64,000 bases of DNA from an uncultured Emergencia sp. (GCA_904420065.1 CAJFTU010000049.1:62001-126000); one strand, 5' to 3'. Shown: positions 16,124 through 26,671, counted from the first letter of the stretch. The notes: a model not told the origin generated them from the letters alone. Translations and numbers: made by a program.

Positions 16124-17569
16124 ATGATCGAAATTGACTGGAAACCGGATAAAAAAAGCAAAGAGCCAATATACAGGCAGATCGTTAAGTATATCAGCGA
16201 TAAGATCGCTGCCGGAGACTGGATCATCGGCAGCAGACTTCCGTCGCAAAGAGACATGGCAAAAGCCTTTGGCGTCAACCGAAGCACGGTGGTTACTGCC
16301 ATGGAGGAGCTGATTTCCTACGGGATTTTGGAAAGTGATTTCGGAGGAGGAACCAGGGTCAAGAGCAACACCTGGTCTCTTCTGATGAGCCAGCCGCCGG
16401 ACTGGAACAAATACATCCAGAGCGGTCCGTTCCGCGCCAATCTGCCTGCAATTCAGGCCATAAACAGGCTGGAATACGAGCCGGGATTCATTCGGATCGG
16501 TACAGGCGAACTGGCGCCCGAGCTGTATCCCCACAAACTGATGGCGAAGATATTCCGCAGAATGCCGGAGGTTATTCCCCATTTGGGCTATTTAGGCAAC
16601 CTGGGACTTCCGGAACTGGGAAAGGTTTTGTCTCAGCGCCTTGCGGCCGATGAGGGAATCAAGGCAGATCCGTCCAATATTCTGGTCACCTCCGGCTCTC
16701 TGCAGGGACTGCAGCTGATCAGCGTCTGCATGCTGAAACGGGGAAGCAGCGTGTATACGGAAGCGCCGACTTATCTGAAGTCCCTTCAGATCTTTCAGTC
16801 TGCAGGGATGAATCTTCGCGGAGTACCCCTCGATGAAGAGGGCATAAAATACTGGGAGATTAAAGATGCCTCGATCAACTCTCTCCTCTATACGATTCCC
16901 ACCCATCACAATCCTACGGGGACGGTGATGAGCGAGGAGCGAAGAAAAGAGCTTCTTCAGTTCTCGCAGAATCGACGGCTTCCGGTGCTGGAAGACGACG
17001 CATATGGCAAGCTGTGGTTTGAAAAGCGGCCGCCGAAAGCGATTAAAGCCAGCGATACTACCGGTTCGGTTATCTACATGGGTACCGTATCCAAGACCAT
17101 GGCGCCGGGACTGCGAATCGGATGGGTCGTAGGACCGGAGGCGGTCGTACAGCGCCTCGGTGACGTAAAGATGCAGACCGATTATGGGGCCAGTTCGGTC
17201 TCACAGTGGATGATGACGGAGCTTCTGAGCAGCGGCGATTACGATATCTATCTGGAAGAATTGCGGAGAGAACTGAAGGACAGGCGGGACAACGCGCTTG
17301 CTGCCCTGGACAAGTACTTTAAAGGGATGGCAGAGTGGAACAAACCGGCCGGTGGATTTTACATCTGGCTCAGATTCAATCGAAAGATTCCCATCGACAA
17401 GGTATTTTCCGACGCACTGAAAGCGGGAGTACTGCTGAACCCGGGAAATATGTACGACTATAGCGAAAATCATGCAATCAGAATCTCGTACGCTTACGCT
17501 AAGCCGCAGGAGCTGAATCGGGCTCTGGGCATCCTGGCAAATATAGTGGAAAAATATTATCAGAGGTAG
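16124..17569 (+). CDS. MocR/PdxR-type regulator (GntR DNA-binding domain fused to aminotransferase)
   Basis: 481 residues. N-terminal GntR winged helix (IYRQIVKYISDKIAAGDWI, SQRDMAKAFGVNRSTV) followed by a fold-type I aminotransferase-like domain with THHNPTG, EDDAYGKLWF and the PLP lysine in MGTVSKTMAPGLRIGW. Such proteins sense PLP or its amino-acid aldimine. ATG 16124 is chosen for the AGGAGA ahead of it and because the GntR domain starts there; an open frame extending to 15959 overlaps the promoter. Probable target is the shared TTGTGTWACAA box, including that of the aminotransferase operon. Confidence 0.88.
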   Translation: MIEIDWKPDKKSKEPIYRQIVKYISDKIAAGDWIIGSRLPSQRDMAKAFGVNRSTVVTAMEELISYGILESDFGGGTRVKSNTWSLLMSQPPDWNKYIQSGPFRANLPAIQAINRLEYEPGFIRIGTGELAPELYPHKLMAKIFRRMPEVIPHLGYLGNLGLPELGKVLSQRLAADEGIKADPSNILVTSGSLQGLQLISVCMLKRGSSVYTEAPTYLKSLQIFQSAGMNLRGVPLDEEGIKYWEIKDASINSLLYTIPTHHNPTGTVMSEERRKELLQFSQNRRLPVLEDDAYGKLWFEKRPPKAIKASDTTGSVIYMGTVSKTMAPGLRIGWVVGPEAVVQRLGDVKMQTDYGASSVSQWMMTELLSSGDYDIYLEELRRELKDRRDNALAALDKYFKGMAEWNKPAGGFYIWLRFNRKIPIDKVFSDALKAGVLLNPGNMYDYSENHAIRISYAYAKPQELNRALGILANIVEKYYQR

Positions 17570-17572
17570 AAA

Positions 17573-20500
17573 ATGGCATTTACACATTTACATGTTCATA
17601 CAGAGTACAGTCTGCTGGACGGCGCCGCGAGGATTCCCGATGTGATCGCCCGAGCGAAAGAGCTGGGGATGGATTCGCTGGCGATTACCGACCACGGCGT
17701 CATGTTCGGCGTAATCGACTTCTACAAGGAGTGCAAAAAACAGGGCATAAAACCGGTCATTGGCTGTGAAGTGTACACCGCGGCCCGGACCATGCTGGAC
17801 AAAGATCCGGATAAGGACAAGTATCAGGGTCATCTGGTCCTCCTTGCGGAAAACAACGAGGGATATAAGAACTTGATTAAAATCGTATCCTTGGGGTTTA
17901 CTAAGGGATACTATTATAAGCCGAGAATTGACAAAGAGGTTCTGCGTCAGCACAGCGGCGGAATTATCGCGCTTTCCGCCTGTCTGGCCGGAAAGGTGCA
18001 GAATTGTCTGCTCAACCGGGATTATGAAGGAGCGAAAGCAGAGGCCATGGCCATGGACGAGATTTTCGGTCACGGAAATTTCTATCTGGAACTGCAGGAT
18101 CAGGGACTGGAAGAAGAAGCATTCATCAATCCCAGCCTGGTAAAGCTTTCCCGCGAGTTGGATATACCTCTTGTGGCCACCAACGATGTTCATTACGTGC
18201 GGCAGGAAGATGCGGAGGCTCACGATATTCTGCTGGCTATCCAGACGGCTACCACCATTGACGACGAAAAGCGCATGCGCTTTCCCAACGACCAGTTTTA
18301 TCTGAAGAGCGAAGACGAGATGCGGAAGATCTTCGCTTATGCGCCTGAGGCGATAGACAACACGGCCGAGATTGCCCGTCGGTGCAATGTGGAGTTTACT
18401 TTCGGGGAGTATCACCTGCCGGAGTTTATTCCTCCGGAAGGAAAGAGCAACAGGGAATACCTTCGGGAGCTCTGTCAAAAAGGCCTCGGAGAAAGATACG
18501 ATAATGTAACCTCCGATCTGACCGAGAGACTGGAGTATGAGCTTTCCGTGATTGAATCCATGGGATATGTGGAGTACTTTCTGATCGTGTGGGATTTCAT
18601 CAACTTCGCCAAGACCAACGGAATCATGGTCGGACCGGGCAGAGGATCCGCGGCCGGAAGCCTTGTGGCCTACTGTTTGAAGATTACCGATATCGATCCC
18701 ATCCGTTACAGCCTGATCTTCGAGCGTTTTCTCAATCCGGAACGGGTAAGCATGCCGGATATCGATATCGATTTCTGCATCGAACGGCGTGGGGAAGTCA
18801 TCGACTACGTAATTAAAAAATACGGAAAGGAGAACGTTTCGCAGATCATCACTTTCGGAACCATGAAAGCAAAGGCGGCGGTGCGGGATGTGGGCCGAGC
18901 TCTCAATCTCAGCTATGCGGAGACGGATAAGATCGCCAAGGCCATACCTTTCGATCTGAAGATGACCATAGATAAAGCGCTGACCATGAACCCGGAACTA
19001 AAAGCCATGTATGATGAAGATCCTCGGGTGGCCAAGGTTCTGGATATGTCCCGGGCAATCGAGGGAATGCCACGCCATGCGTCCACCCATGCGGCCGGCG
19101 TGGTGATTTCCAAGCTGCCGTTGGACGAGTACGTGCCGCTGTACATGTCGGATAAAGGTGTGGCTACTCAGTTCAACATGACGACCATAGAGGAGCTGGG
19201 TCTTTTGAAGATGGATTTTCTGGGCCTGCGGAACTTGACGGTAATCCGGGACGCGTTGGAGCTGATCGAAAAGGATTACGGTGTTACTATCGATTTTGCC
19301 AGGATGGGATACGATGATCCGGCTGTCTATGAAATGATCGCCAGCGGCAATACAGACGGCGTTTTTCAGCTTGAAAGCGGCGGTATGACCCAGTTTATGA
19401 AGAATCTGAAGCCTACGTGCTTTGAAGATGTGGTTGCGGGAATATCCCTCTACCGTCCGGGTCCGATGGATTCTATTCCAAAATATATCGAAAATAAGAA
19501 GAACCCGGACAAGATAAAGTACGTAACGCCTGAGCTGGCGCCGATTCTGGACGTTACTTACGGCTGCCTGGTATATCAGGAGCAGGTTATGCAGATCGTC
19601 AGGGATCTGGCCGGTTACAGTTTTGGCCGCTCTGATATCGTGCGCCGCGCGATGAGTAAAAAGAAGCAGGACGTCATGCTTCAGGAGAAGGAATACTTCA
19701 TCTACGGCAAGGACGACGAAGACGGCAATGTGGAAATTCAGGGGTGTGTTCGCAACGGAATTTCCGTTGAAGCGGCGGAAAGCATATTTGCCGACATGGA
19801 GACCTTCGCCCAGTACGCATTCAACAAGTCCCATGCCGCCGCATATGCGGTAGTCGCTTATGAAACGGGGTATCTGAAGAGATATTATCCTGTAGAATTT
19901 ATGGCCGCGCTGATGACCAGCGTAATGGGCGACGCCAAGTACATTTCAAAGTATATACGAAATTGTCAGGACATGGGAATAGAGGTGCTGCCTCCGTCGA
20001 TCAATGAGAGCGAAAAGAAATTTTCTGTTTCCGACGGAAAGATTCGTTTCGGCCTCCTTGGCGTAAAAAACGTGGGGGAAGGCGCCATCGACGCCATACT
20101 GAAGGCCAGAGAGGAAAAGGGCAGGCCGAAGGATATCTTCCAGTTCATCAACAATCTGGAGATCAGCGAGGTCAATAAAAAGGCGGTGGAAAGCCTGATC
20201 AAGGCCGGCGCTCTGGACTGCCTGAACCCAAACAGGGCCGCCCATCTGGCTGTCTACGAGGGATTGGTCGAGTCGGCGCAGAATAACGCCAAGAAGAACA
20301 TCGCCGGACAGATGTCTCTTTTCCAGATCAGCAGTGAAGAGATGAACAGCGGCGATACGTCGGGAACCCTTCCGGACGTGACCAATTTCAGCAGAGACGT
20401 GCTTCTGGCTATGGAAAAGGAGATGGTCGGCGTGTACATTACCGATCATCCGCTGAAGGAGTATGAGGAGGAAATCCGCAGATTTTCCACGATTACCAGC

Positions 20501-21118
20501 GAAGAACTGGCCGGCACAGCAGAAGCGGAAAACGGCAGCGATCGGATAGAAGACGGAATGACGGTGACGATGGCGGGTATGATCACGTCGAAGAAGACGC
20601 TGGTCACGAAGAACAACAAGATGATGGCCTTTGTAGATCTGGAAGACCTCTACGGCGAAGTGGAAGTGGTGGTATTCCCTAACGTCTACGAGCGCTGCAG
20701 AGAAGCCGTTTCGGCCGATAATGTGGTGGTGGTAAGAGGAAAACTGAACTTTAAAGAAGAGGAAATGCCTAAACTTCTGGCCGATTCGGTAGTGGGAATT
20801 CGCGATGTGGAAGAAAAGCTGAACGGAGTCGACAGCAACAAAGAGATGAGGCCGCGCAGCCGGTCCGCAGAACGAGGCGGAATAGAGCCGGTAAAAGTGC
20901 GTATTCCGCAGCAGGGCGATGAGAAGGAAATCCTGGAACAGCTGCGGCTCATTTTCGGCCGGCATCGGGGAAATACACCGGTTCTCATCTATCTGCAGAA
21001 CGGTAAGATCGTAAAGACCGCAGACGGAGGAGGCGTGCATCCTACGGTGGAGATGTTTGACACGGTTGCAGAAATCGTAGGGCGGCCCAATATAAAGGGA
21101 CGGCCGGTTTTCAGATGA
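17573..21118 (+). CDS. dnaE: DNA polymerase III alpha subunit
   Basis: 1181 residues, replicative polymerase of the DnaE type. N-terminal PHP domain (HLHVHTEYSLLDGA, AITDHG) with its metal-site histidines intact. Polymerase core with GPGRGSAAGSLVAY, catalytic aspartates in PDIDID (residues 395-400) and Asp548 in KMDFLGLR, then helix-hairpin-helix and OB-fold regions (VTMAGMITSKK). No intein. Starts 3 bases after the regulator gene; pfkA follows after 15 bases, an arrangement also known from bacilli. Confidence 0.96.
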   Translation: MAFTHLHVHTEYSLLDGAARIPDVIARAKELGMDSLAITDHGVMFGVIDFYKECKKQGIKPVIGCEVYTAARTMLDKDPDKDKYQGHLVLLAENNEGYKNLIKIVSLGFTKGYYYKPRIDKEVLRQHSGGIIALSACLAGKVQNCLLNRDYEGAKAEAMAMDEIFGHGNFYLELQDQGLEEEAFINPSLVKLSRELDIPLVATNDVHYVRQEDAEAHDILLAIQTATTIDDEKRMRFPNDQFYLKSEDEMRKIFAYAPEAIDNTAEIARRCNVEFTFGEYHLPEFIPPEGKSNREYLRELCQKGLGERYDNVTSDLTERLEYELSVIESMGYVEYFLIVWDFINFAKTNGIMVGPGRGSAAGSLVAYCLKITDIDPIRYSLIFERFLNPERVSMPDIDIDFCIERRGEVIDYVIKKYGKENVSQIITFGTMKAKAAVRDVGRALNLSYAETDKIAKAIPFDLKMTIDKALTMNPELKAMYDEDPRVAKVLDMSRAIEGMPRHASTHAAGVVISKLPLDEYVPLYMSDKGVATQFNMTTIEELGLLKMDFLGLRNLTVIRDALELIEKDYGVTIDFARMGYDDPAVYEMIASGNTDGVFQLESGGMTQFMKNLKPTCFEDVVAGISLYRPGPMDSIPKYIENKKNPDKIKYVTPELAPILDVTYGCLVYQEQVMQIVRDLAGYSFGRSDIVRRAMSKKKQDVMLQEKEYFIYGKDDEDGNVEIQGCVRNGISVEAAESIFADMETFAQYAFNKSHAAAYAVVAYETGYLKRYYPVEFMAALMTSVMGDAKYISKYIRNCQDMGIEVLPPSINESEKKFSVSDGKIRFGLLGVKNVGEGAIDAILKAREEKGRPKDIFQFINNLEISEVNKKAVESLIKAGALDCLNPNRAAHLAVYEGLVESAQNNAKKNIAGQMSLFQISSEEMNSGDTSGTLPDVTNFSRDVLLAMEKEMVGVYITDHPLKEYEEEIRRFSTITSEELAGTAEAENGSDRIEDGMTVTMAGMITSKKTLVTKNNKMMAFVDLEDLYGEVEVVVFPNVYERCREAVSADNVVVVRGKLNFKEEEMPKLLADSVVGIRDVEEKLNGVDSNKEMRPRSRSAERGGIEPVKVRIPQQGDEKEILEQLRLIFGRHRGNTPVLIYLQNGKIVKTADGGGVHPTVEMFDTVAEIVGRPNIKGRPVFR

Positions 21119-22096
<978 letters not shown>

Positions 22097-22113
22097 GAAG
22101 GAAGGAAAGATCG

Positions 22114-22641
22114 ATGCATAGAACAGCAGTAGTTTATTGCAGCAAATACGGCAGTACAAAACGATATGCAGAGTGGATTGCCGAGGAGACAGGCGCACAG
22201 CTGTATGCGGAAAAGGAGTGCAGCAGCAGAGATCTTCAGGACTACGATACCATTGTCTTCGGCGGGGCCATTCACGCCGGAGGAATTCTCGGCATTAAAT
22301 TTATTCAAAAGAATTTGAAGCAGTTTGCGGGAAAGAGAATTATCGTCTTTGCCGTGGGACTGAATGTGGAAGACGAACAGAATCAGCAGCAGTGCATAGA
22401 GATCAATTTCAAGAAGATGATGAAAGATATTCCTTGTTTTTTTCTGCGCGGAGCGTACGACCCACCGCGAATATCCGGCTTTGACAAAAAGTTGATGGGT
22501 ATGGTCAGGAAAATGATCGCCGGAAAGAAGAACTCTGAGATAACAGAACAGGAGCAGGAACTGCTAAAGGCCATCGACGAGGGAGCAGATTACGTGGATC
22601 GCAGCCGCATCGCAGAGTTGGTGCGTTTTATCAAAGAGTGA
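22114..22641 (+). CDS. Flavodoxin-domain protein, HemG-like
   Basis: 175 residues. Flavodoxin_5-type domain: AVVYCSKYGSTKRYAEWIAE binds FMN phosphate and FGGAIHAGGILG follows, as in menaquinone-dependent protoporphyrinogen dehydrogenase HemG and flavodoxin-like stress proteins. No heme genes are nearby, so a haem role is uncertain. ATG 22114 has GGAAGGAAAG ahead of it. Last gene of the dnaE-pfkA run. Confidence 0.75.
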   Translation: MHRTAVVYCSKYGSTKRYAEWIAEETGAQLYAEKECSSRDLQDYDTIVFGGAIHAGGILGIKFIQKNLKQFAGKRIIVFAVGLNVEDEQNQQQCIEINFKKMMKDIPCFFLRGAYDPPRISGFDKKLMGMVRKMIAGKKNSEITEQEQELLKAIDEGADYVDRSRIAELVRFIKE

Positions 22642-22661
22642 GAACTGGAAAGAAAATGCAC

Positions 22662-22694
22662 AAGCCTGCGTGGGATAAACGCCCGCGCAGGCTT
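22662..22694. terminator. Bidirectional terminator
   Basis: AAGCCTGCGTGGG (22662-22674) pairs with CCCGCGCAGGCTT (22682-22694), one G-U pair, between convergent genes. Confidence 0.85.
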
Positions 22695-22709
22695 TGTCTT
22701 GCCGTAAAA

Positions 22710-23408
22710 TCAGTCCGGTAGCCGGAGACCGATAGCGTTGCTTACCGGCAGGGAAAAGACGATGGATTGGGCCTTGCTGTTGAGTCCAGCTTTTTCCATG
22801 ATCGCTTTCATAATGTTGTTGCGTCCCTGAGCCGGTACGACGATCAAATGGATTTCCTTTTCGCTGGCGATGGAAAAACCGAAGAATTTTTCCGTATAAT
22901 CGGCGCCGGTACCTTTAGCCTTGATTACCGTGCCGCCCGACGCGCCGGCGCTGCGGGCGGCATCCATGATCATATCCGTATAGCCTTCGTTGGCGATAAC
23001 GAAGATCAGTTCAAAATCCGTGTTGACAGACATTCTTCCTCCTTTTTCTGTGGTCCTCTTCCTGTCGAGCAGGTTCAGTGTCTGACCATCCAAGATATAT
23101 TCCAGACTGCGTTTTCCGCCTACGCTGTTCAGCGGAACAGTGACGACAATGCCGTTTCCCGGGTTGTCGATATATAGCTTTCGCTTGAACGATTTGATTA
23201 GAGGGCCTACCCCGGCATGAGTGATGACGCCGAAGACGATGGCTTTTTCCTTTGGGTTCTGGTAGAGGTATTCCAGACCTTCGTTAGGCGCGGTGCCTTC
23301 ACCGAGGACCACGTCTGTGGTGAAAATATTGTTCTCCTGAAAGAGACCGATCACCTTTTCGGCCATATATCGATCTGAAACAGCCATAACGAGATGTAAA
23401 ATTTCCAT
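22710..23408 (-). CDS. Tandem PII-like protein
   Basis: 232 residues with two PII-like halves: about 1-110 (LHLVMAVSDRYMAEKVI ... FGVITHAGVG) and about 125-232 (FELIFVIANEGYTDMIMDAAR ... GTVIKAKG ... SIVFSLPV). PII proteins are signalling trimers of ferredoxin-like folds that bind nucleotides and small ligands and control transporters. The classical uridylylation tyrosine loop is not evident. It lies 14 bases downstream of the DUF1538 membrane gene, so control of that protein is a reasonable inference. AGGAGG precedes the start. Confidence 0.8.
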   Translation of the reverse strand: MEILHLVMAVSDRYMAEKVIGLFQENNIFTTDVVLGEGTAPNEGLEYLYQNPKEKAIVFGVITHAGVGPLIKSFKRKLYIDNPGNGIVVTVPLNSVGGKRSLEYILDGQTLNLLDRKRTTEKGGRMSVNTDFELIFVIANEGYTDMIMDAARSAGASGGTVIKAKGTGADYTEKFFGFSIASEKEIHLIVVPAQGRNNIMKAIMEKAGLNSKAQSIVFSLPVSNAIGLRLPD

Positions 23409-23422
23409 ATCAGCCTCCTCCT

Positions 23423-24955
23423 TTACAATTCGATGATATCTTCGTCGGTGTAATTGCTGATCGTATCCTGAATATGCTGTCTGATCGCATCTTCTCTTCT
23501 GGTCCTGAGTTTGTAGACCACGCCCAGCGTCTGTATGGTGATCAGCGGCGTCATGGCGACCATGGCGACTACCCCGAACGCGTCGGTTACGATCCTGTCC
23601 GGCCCTCCAATAGCTTCACAGGCGCCCATGGCAAAGGGAAGAAGAAAGGTAGCCGTCATTGGACCTGAGGCGACGCCTCCTGAGTCGAACGCAATGGAAG
23701 TGAAGATTTTCGGCGTGTACAGGGTCAGAAGCAGCGCGATGGCGTATCCGGGAACTAGAAAGTACATGACGGAAATGCCGGTCAGAACCCTTATCATCGC
23801 CAGAGCGAGAGAAACCGCTACGCCGATGGAAAGGCTGAGGCTCATGGCTCTCTCCGGAATAGACCCTGCGGTCATCTCTTCAACCTGCTTGTTAAGTACG
23901 TGTACGGCGGGCTCTGCGGCGACGATAAAGTAGCCGATGACCATGGCGATCGGGATCAGAATCCAACTGTAATCGTGACTGCCGATCAGCTTGCCGATAT
24001 AGTTTCCGACAGGCATGAACCCTACGTTTACGCCGGTCAGAAACAGGACCAGTCCGACAAAGGTGTAGAGCAGTCCCATACAGATCTTGATCAGCGGTTT
24101 CTTTTCCATTTTAAATACAAACGCATTGAAAAGAAAGAAAAACAGAATAATTGGAGCCAGCGCGACGGCGACTTCTTTCAGATAAGTAGGAAAGTCCGTG
24201 ATAAAAAGGAGAATAGAGTCCTTGGAATCGACGGTGCTTGGGATTTCCACCGGCGTGTAAGCTCCTTCTGCCGGATACATCAGACCGAGAAGAAGAACGG
24301 CCAAGATCGGTCCGATAGAACAGAGCGCGACCAGACCGAAGCTGTCGTTTCCGGCATGACGGTCACTTCTTATGGAGGACACACCTACACCGAGCGCCAT
24401 GATAAAGGGTACGGTCATGGGACCCGTGGTCACTCCGCCGGAGTCAAAGGCTACTGCCCAGAAATCCCTGGGTACCTGGGAGGCCAGGAGAAAGACCAGG
24501 ATATAGAATCCGATCAGCAGATAGGACAGACTGATTCCAAGGAGTATTCTGAGCATGGCGATGACGAGGAAAATACCCACCCCTAAGGCCACTGCTCCAA
24601 TGATAATTGGATTTTCGATTGTAGGAACCTGATTGGCCAGAACCTGAAGGTCGGGCTCGGATATGGTGATGATTATGCCGAGAATAAAGCTGACCAGTAC
24701 GATAACCCATACTTTCCGCGATTTGGTGATGCAGGCGCCCACTTTGTTGCCGATGGGCGTCATCGCAGTATCAGCGCCCAGGGTGAAAAATGCCATGCCT
24801 ACGATAAGCATTACAGCGCCGATGGCGAAGGATACCAGCATGTTGTTCGGTATGGGAGCTACTGTAAAGCAGAGCAAGAGGACGATGGCGGTGATGGGCA
24901 GTACAGAGGTGAGCGATTCACTGAACTTTTCGTTAAACATTGACTTTATGCCCAA
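23423..24955 (-). CDS. Duplicated DUF1538 membrane protein
   Basis: 510 residues, roughly 12-14 hydrophobic segments. Two homologous halves: GADTAMTPIG / GVNVGFMPVG, SEPDLQVLANQV / AEPAVHVLNKQV, and AFDSGGVTTGPMT / AFDSGGVASGPMT. Repeated inverted-like halves are common in secondary transporters; the family has no established function. Start is TTG 24955, seven bases after AAGGAGG, rather than the first ATG; the frame is open much further upstream but crosses the promoter region. Read with the PII-like gene from the promoter at 25299-25328. Confidence 0.82.
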   Translation of the reverse strand: MGIKSMFNEKFSESLTSVLPITAIVLLLCFTVAPIPNNMLVSFAIGAVMLIVGMAFFTLGADTAMTPIGNKVGACITKSRKVWVIVLVSFILGIIITISEPDLQVLANQVPTIENPIIIGAVALGVGIFLVIAMLRILLGISLSYLLIGFYILVFLLASQVPRDFWAVAFDSGGVTTGPMTVPFIMALGVGVSSIRSDRHAGNDSFGLVALCSIGPILAVLLLGLMYPAEGAYTPVEIPSTVDSKDSILLFITDFPTYLKEVAVALAPIILFFFLFNAFVFKMEKKPLIKICMGLLYTFVGLVLFLTGVNVGFMPVGNYIGKLIGSHDYSWILIPIAMVIGYFIVAAEPAVHVLNKQVEEMTAGSIPERAMSLSLSIGVAVSLALAMIRVLTGISVMYFLVPGYAIALLLTLYTPKIFTSIAFDSGGVASGPMTATFLLPFAMGACEAIGGPDRIVTDAFGVVAMVAMTPLITIQTLGVVYKLRTRREDAIRQHIQDTISNYTDEDIIEL

Positions 24956-25256
24956 ATAGATACCTCCTTCATTGTAAAGTTGTACATACAGAAAATCTCC
25001 TGAACATGGAGGAGAGCAACTGTACAGCCTGAAAAAAACGGATGATGTTCTGCAGTGGTAACTGAAAATAAGAGAACGACAGAAAAGATGAAGACAATCG
25101 CCTGGGGAAGAGAATATCCCGATGGAAGTAGACAACAGGTCAGAATTCTTTGATTCTCTGCCGAAAAACGAGGAAACCGGATTTTGTGAAAACCGGCTGC
25201 CATAAGACAACAGGCAGAAATTCCTCTGTGTATTAAAAAGCAATATTCAGTAATCT
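24956..25256 (-). other. Roughly 300-base untranslated leader of the DUF1538 operon
   Basis: Lies between the transcription start predicted near 25292 and the TTG start. It contains a bulged hairpin (CCGG-TTTT arms near 25179-25198). No known riboswitch consensus was recognised. A reading frame in phase with the gene is open here but has no ribosome site and no resemblance to a protein. Confidence 0.45.
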
Positions 25257-25291
25257 CCTTTAGAGATAAACGTGAGATTTATCTCTAAAGG
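25257..25291. repeat. Perfect 14-bp inverted repeat at the DUF1538 transcription start
   Basis: Arms 25257-25270 (CCTTTAGAGATAAA) and 25278-25291 around CGTGAGA. It begins 7 bases after the -10 box on the minus strand, so it is either an operator or the 5' hairpin of the mRNA. No T run follows on either strand. Confidence 0.8.
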
Positions 25292-25298
25292 TATTATC

Positions 25299-25328
25299 AT
25301 TATAACGTATTTTTATGAAGTGCGTCAA
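25299..25328 (-). promoter_or_regulatory. Promoter of the DUF1538-PII operon
   Basis: Minus strand TTGACG (25328-25323), 18 bases, TATAAT (25304-25299). Confidence 0.75.
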
Positions 25329-25425
25329 GGGTACGATAATCTGCCGAGCGCTCAACATCTGGAAATAAGACTTTGGTTTGATGGCAATAACCGACATAGG
25401 CGGCGGATTTTTGAAAAAGGACAGA

Positions 25426-26628
25426 TTACAGATCGATACCCAGGTCATTGTCGATGACCTGACCGAAGGCGATGGAAGCGCTGCCGTATTTTTTTCTGAT
25501 GTTATCCATTGTCCGCTCGATGGATTCACTCTTTTCCCGCTCTTCCGTTGAAAGGGAAAAGAGCGAAAGCTGCTCGTCGGCTGTTTCGTCGCAAAGGTTG
25601 ATCGCCGTAATGGTGAGGAGTCGGATCGGACTGCCGCTTTTCCAGGAGGCGTGGATGATCTCGAGGGAAGCTTTTCGGATCTCTTCTGCCAGATTGGTCG
25701 GCAGGTGGAGCTGTTTCTGCCGGGAGATAGTCTTAAAAAAGGGATCTTTAATGTCTACTTTGACTCCGCCCGCTTTCATCTGATATTTCCGCAGCCTTCC
25801 GGCTACCGTATCGGAAAGACTGGTTACTGCGGTTAAGATGTCGTCGTCTCCGGTCAGGTTTCTTCGAAAAGTAATGCCGTTTCCGACCGACTTTATCTTT
25901 TCTCTTTGGTCGTACAGAGCGACGGGACTGTCGTCGAGTCCGTTAGCGTAGCGGCAGAGAAGGGGGCCCTGTTTTCCAAGGAGGACCTCCAGTGTTTTCG
26001 GATCGCCGTGAGCCAGGTCGCCGATGGTGTGAATTCCCAGTCCGGCCAACTTTTCTTTTGTGGACCAACCGACGAAGAACATTTCACCCACGGGTTTGGG
26101 CCAGAGCAGTTCCCTGTAATTTTCTCTGTTAATTTCTGTCGTCGCATCGGGTTTTTTGTACTCGCTGCCCATCTTTGCAAAGATTTTATTGTAGGACACG
26201 CCGACGGAGAGCGTCAGACCGAGTTCCTCTTTTATCCGCGTGCGAATAGTATCCGCGATCTGCCGTCCGGAACCGAACAGTTTTTGGCTGGCCGTAACGT
26301 CCAACCACGATTCGTCGATGCTGAAAGGTTCCACCATATCGGTGTATTCCAGATAAATTTTATTGATTCGCTGACTGAATTGACGGTATTTGTCGTGATG
26401 GGGTCTGACCAGCTGCAGCTGCGGGCATTTTTTCTTCGCCTGCCATACGGTTTCCGCGGTAACGATGCCGTATTTCTTTGCCGGTTCGTTTTTTGCCAAA
26501 ATGATGCCGTGGCGATTCTGGGGATCTCCACAGACGGCTACCGGCTGAGCCGAAAGCTCGGGGTGATCTAAAAGCTCCACGGAAGCGTAAAATGCGTTCA
26601 TATCACAATGTAAAATTACTCTGTCCAT
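25426..26628 (-). CDS. dinB: DNA polymerase IV (Y family)
   Basis: 400 residues, translesion polymerase. Catalytic motifs: HCDMNAFYASVE at the N-terminus and SIDESWLDVT; thumb with VGVSYNKIFAKMGSEYKKPDA. A beta-clamp binding pentapeptide QLSLF lies near the C-terminus. The ATG has no Shine-Dalgarno, and a -10 box sits 6 bases upstream, pointing to a leaderless mRNA. No clear terminator is seen after the gene (25329-25425). Confidence 0.93.
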   Translation of the reverse strand: MDRVILHCDMNAFYASVELLDHPELSAQPVAVCGDPQNRHGIILAKNEPAKKYGIVTAETVWQAKKKCPQLQLVRPHHDKYRQFSQRINKIYLEYTDMVEPFSIDESWLDVTASQKLFGSGRQIADTIRTRIKEELGLTLSVGVSYNKIFAKMGSEYKKPDATTEINRENYRELLWPKPVGEMFFVGWSTKEKLAGLGIHTIGDLAHGDPKTLEVLLGKQGPLLCRYANGLDDSPVALYDQREKIKSVGNGITFRRNLTGDDDILTAVTSLSDTVAGRLRKYQMKAGGVKVDIKDPFFKTISRQKQLHLPTNLAEEIRKASLEIIHASWKSGSPIRLLTITAINLCDETADEQLSLFSLSTEEREKSESIERTMDNIRKKYGSASIAFGQVIDNDLGIDL

Positions 26629-26634
26629 GGTTTG

Positions 26635-26643
26635 ATTTTAACA
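26635..26643 (-). promoter_or_regulatory. Extended -10 of dinB, leaderless arrangement
   Basis: Minus strand TGT-TAAAAT ends 6 bases before the dinB ATG. A GAAC half-site lies just upstream, but a full LexA box (GAAC-N4-GTTC) is not present. Confidence 0.5.
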
Positions 26644-26671
26644 CAGTTCAGGTCGCTTTTCCACTGATAAG

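Noticed and set aside
24956..25243. 96-codon in-frame extension of the DUF1538 protein
   Set aside because: It has cysteine-rich, non-membrane-like sequence and no ribosome site, while AAGGAGG stands 7 bases ahead of TTG 24955.
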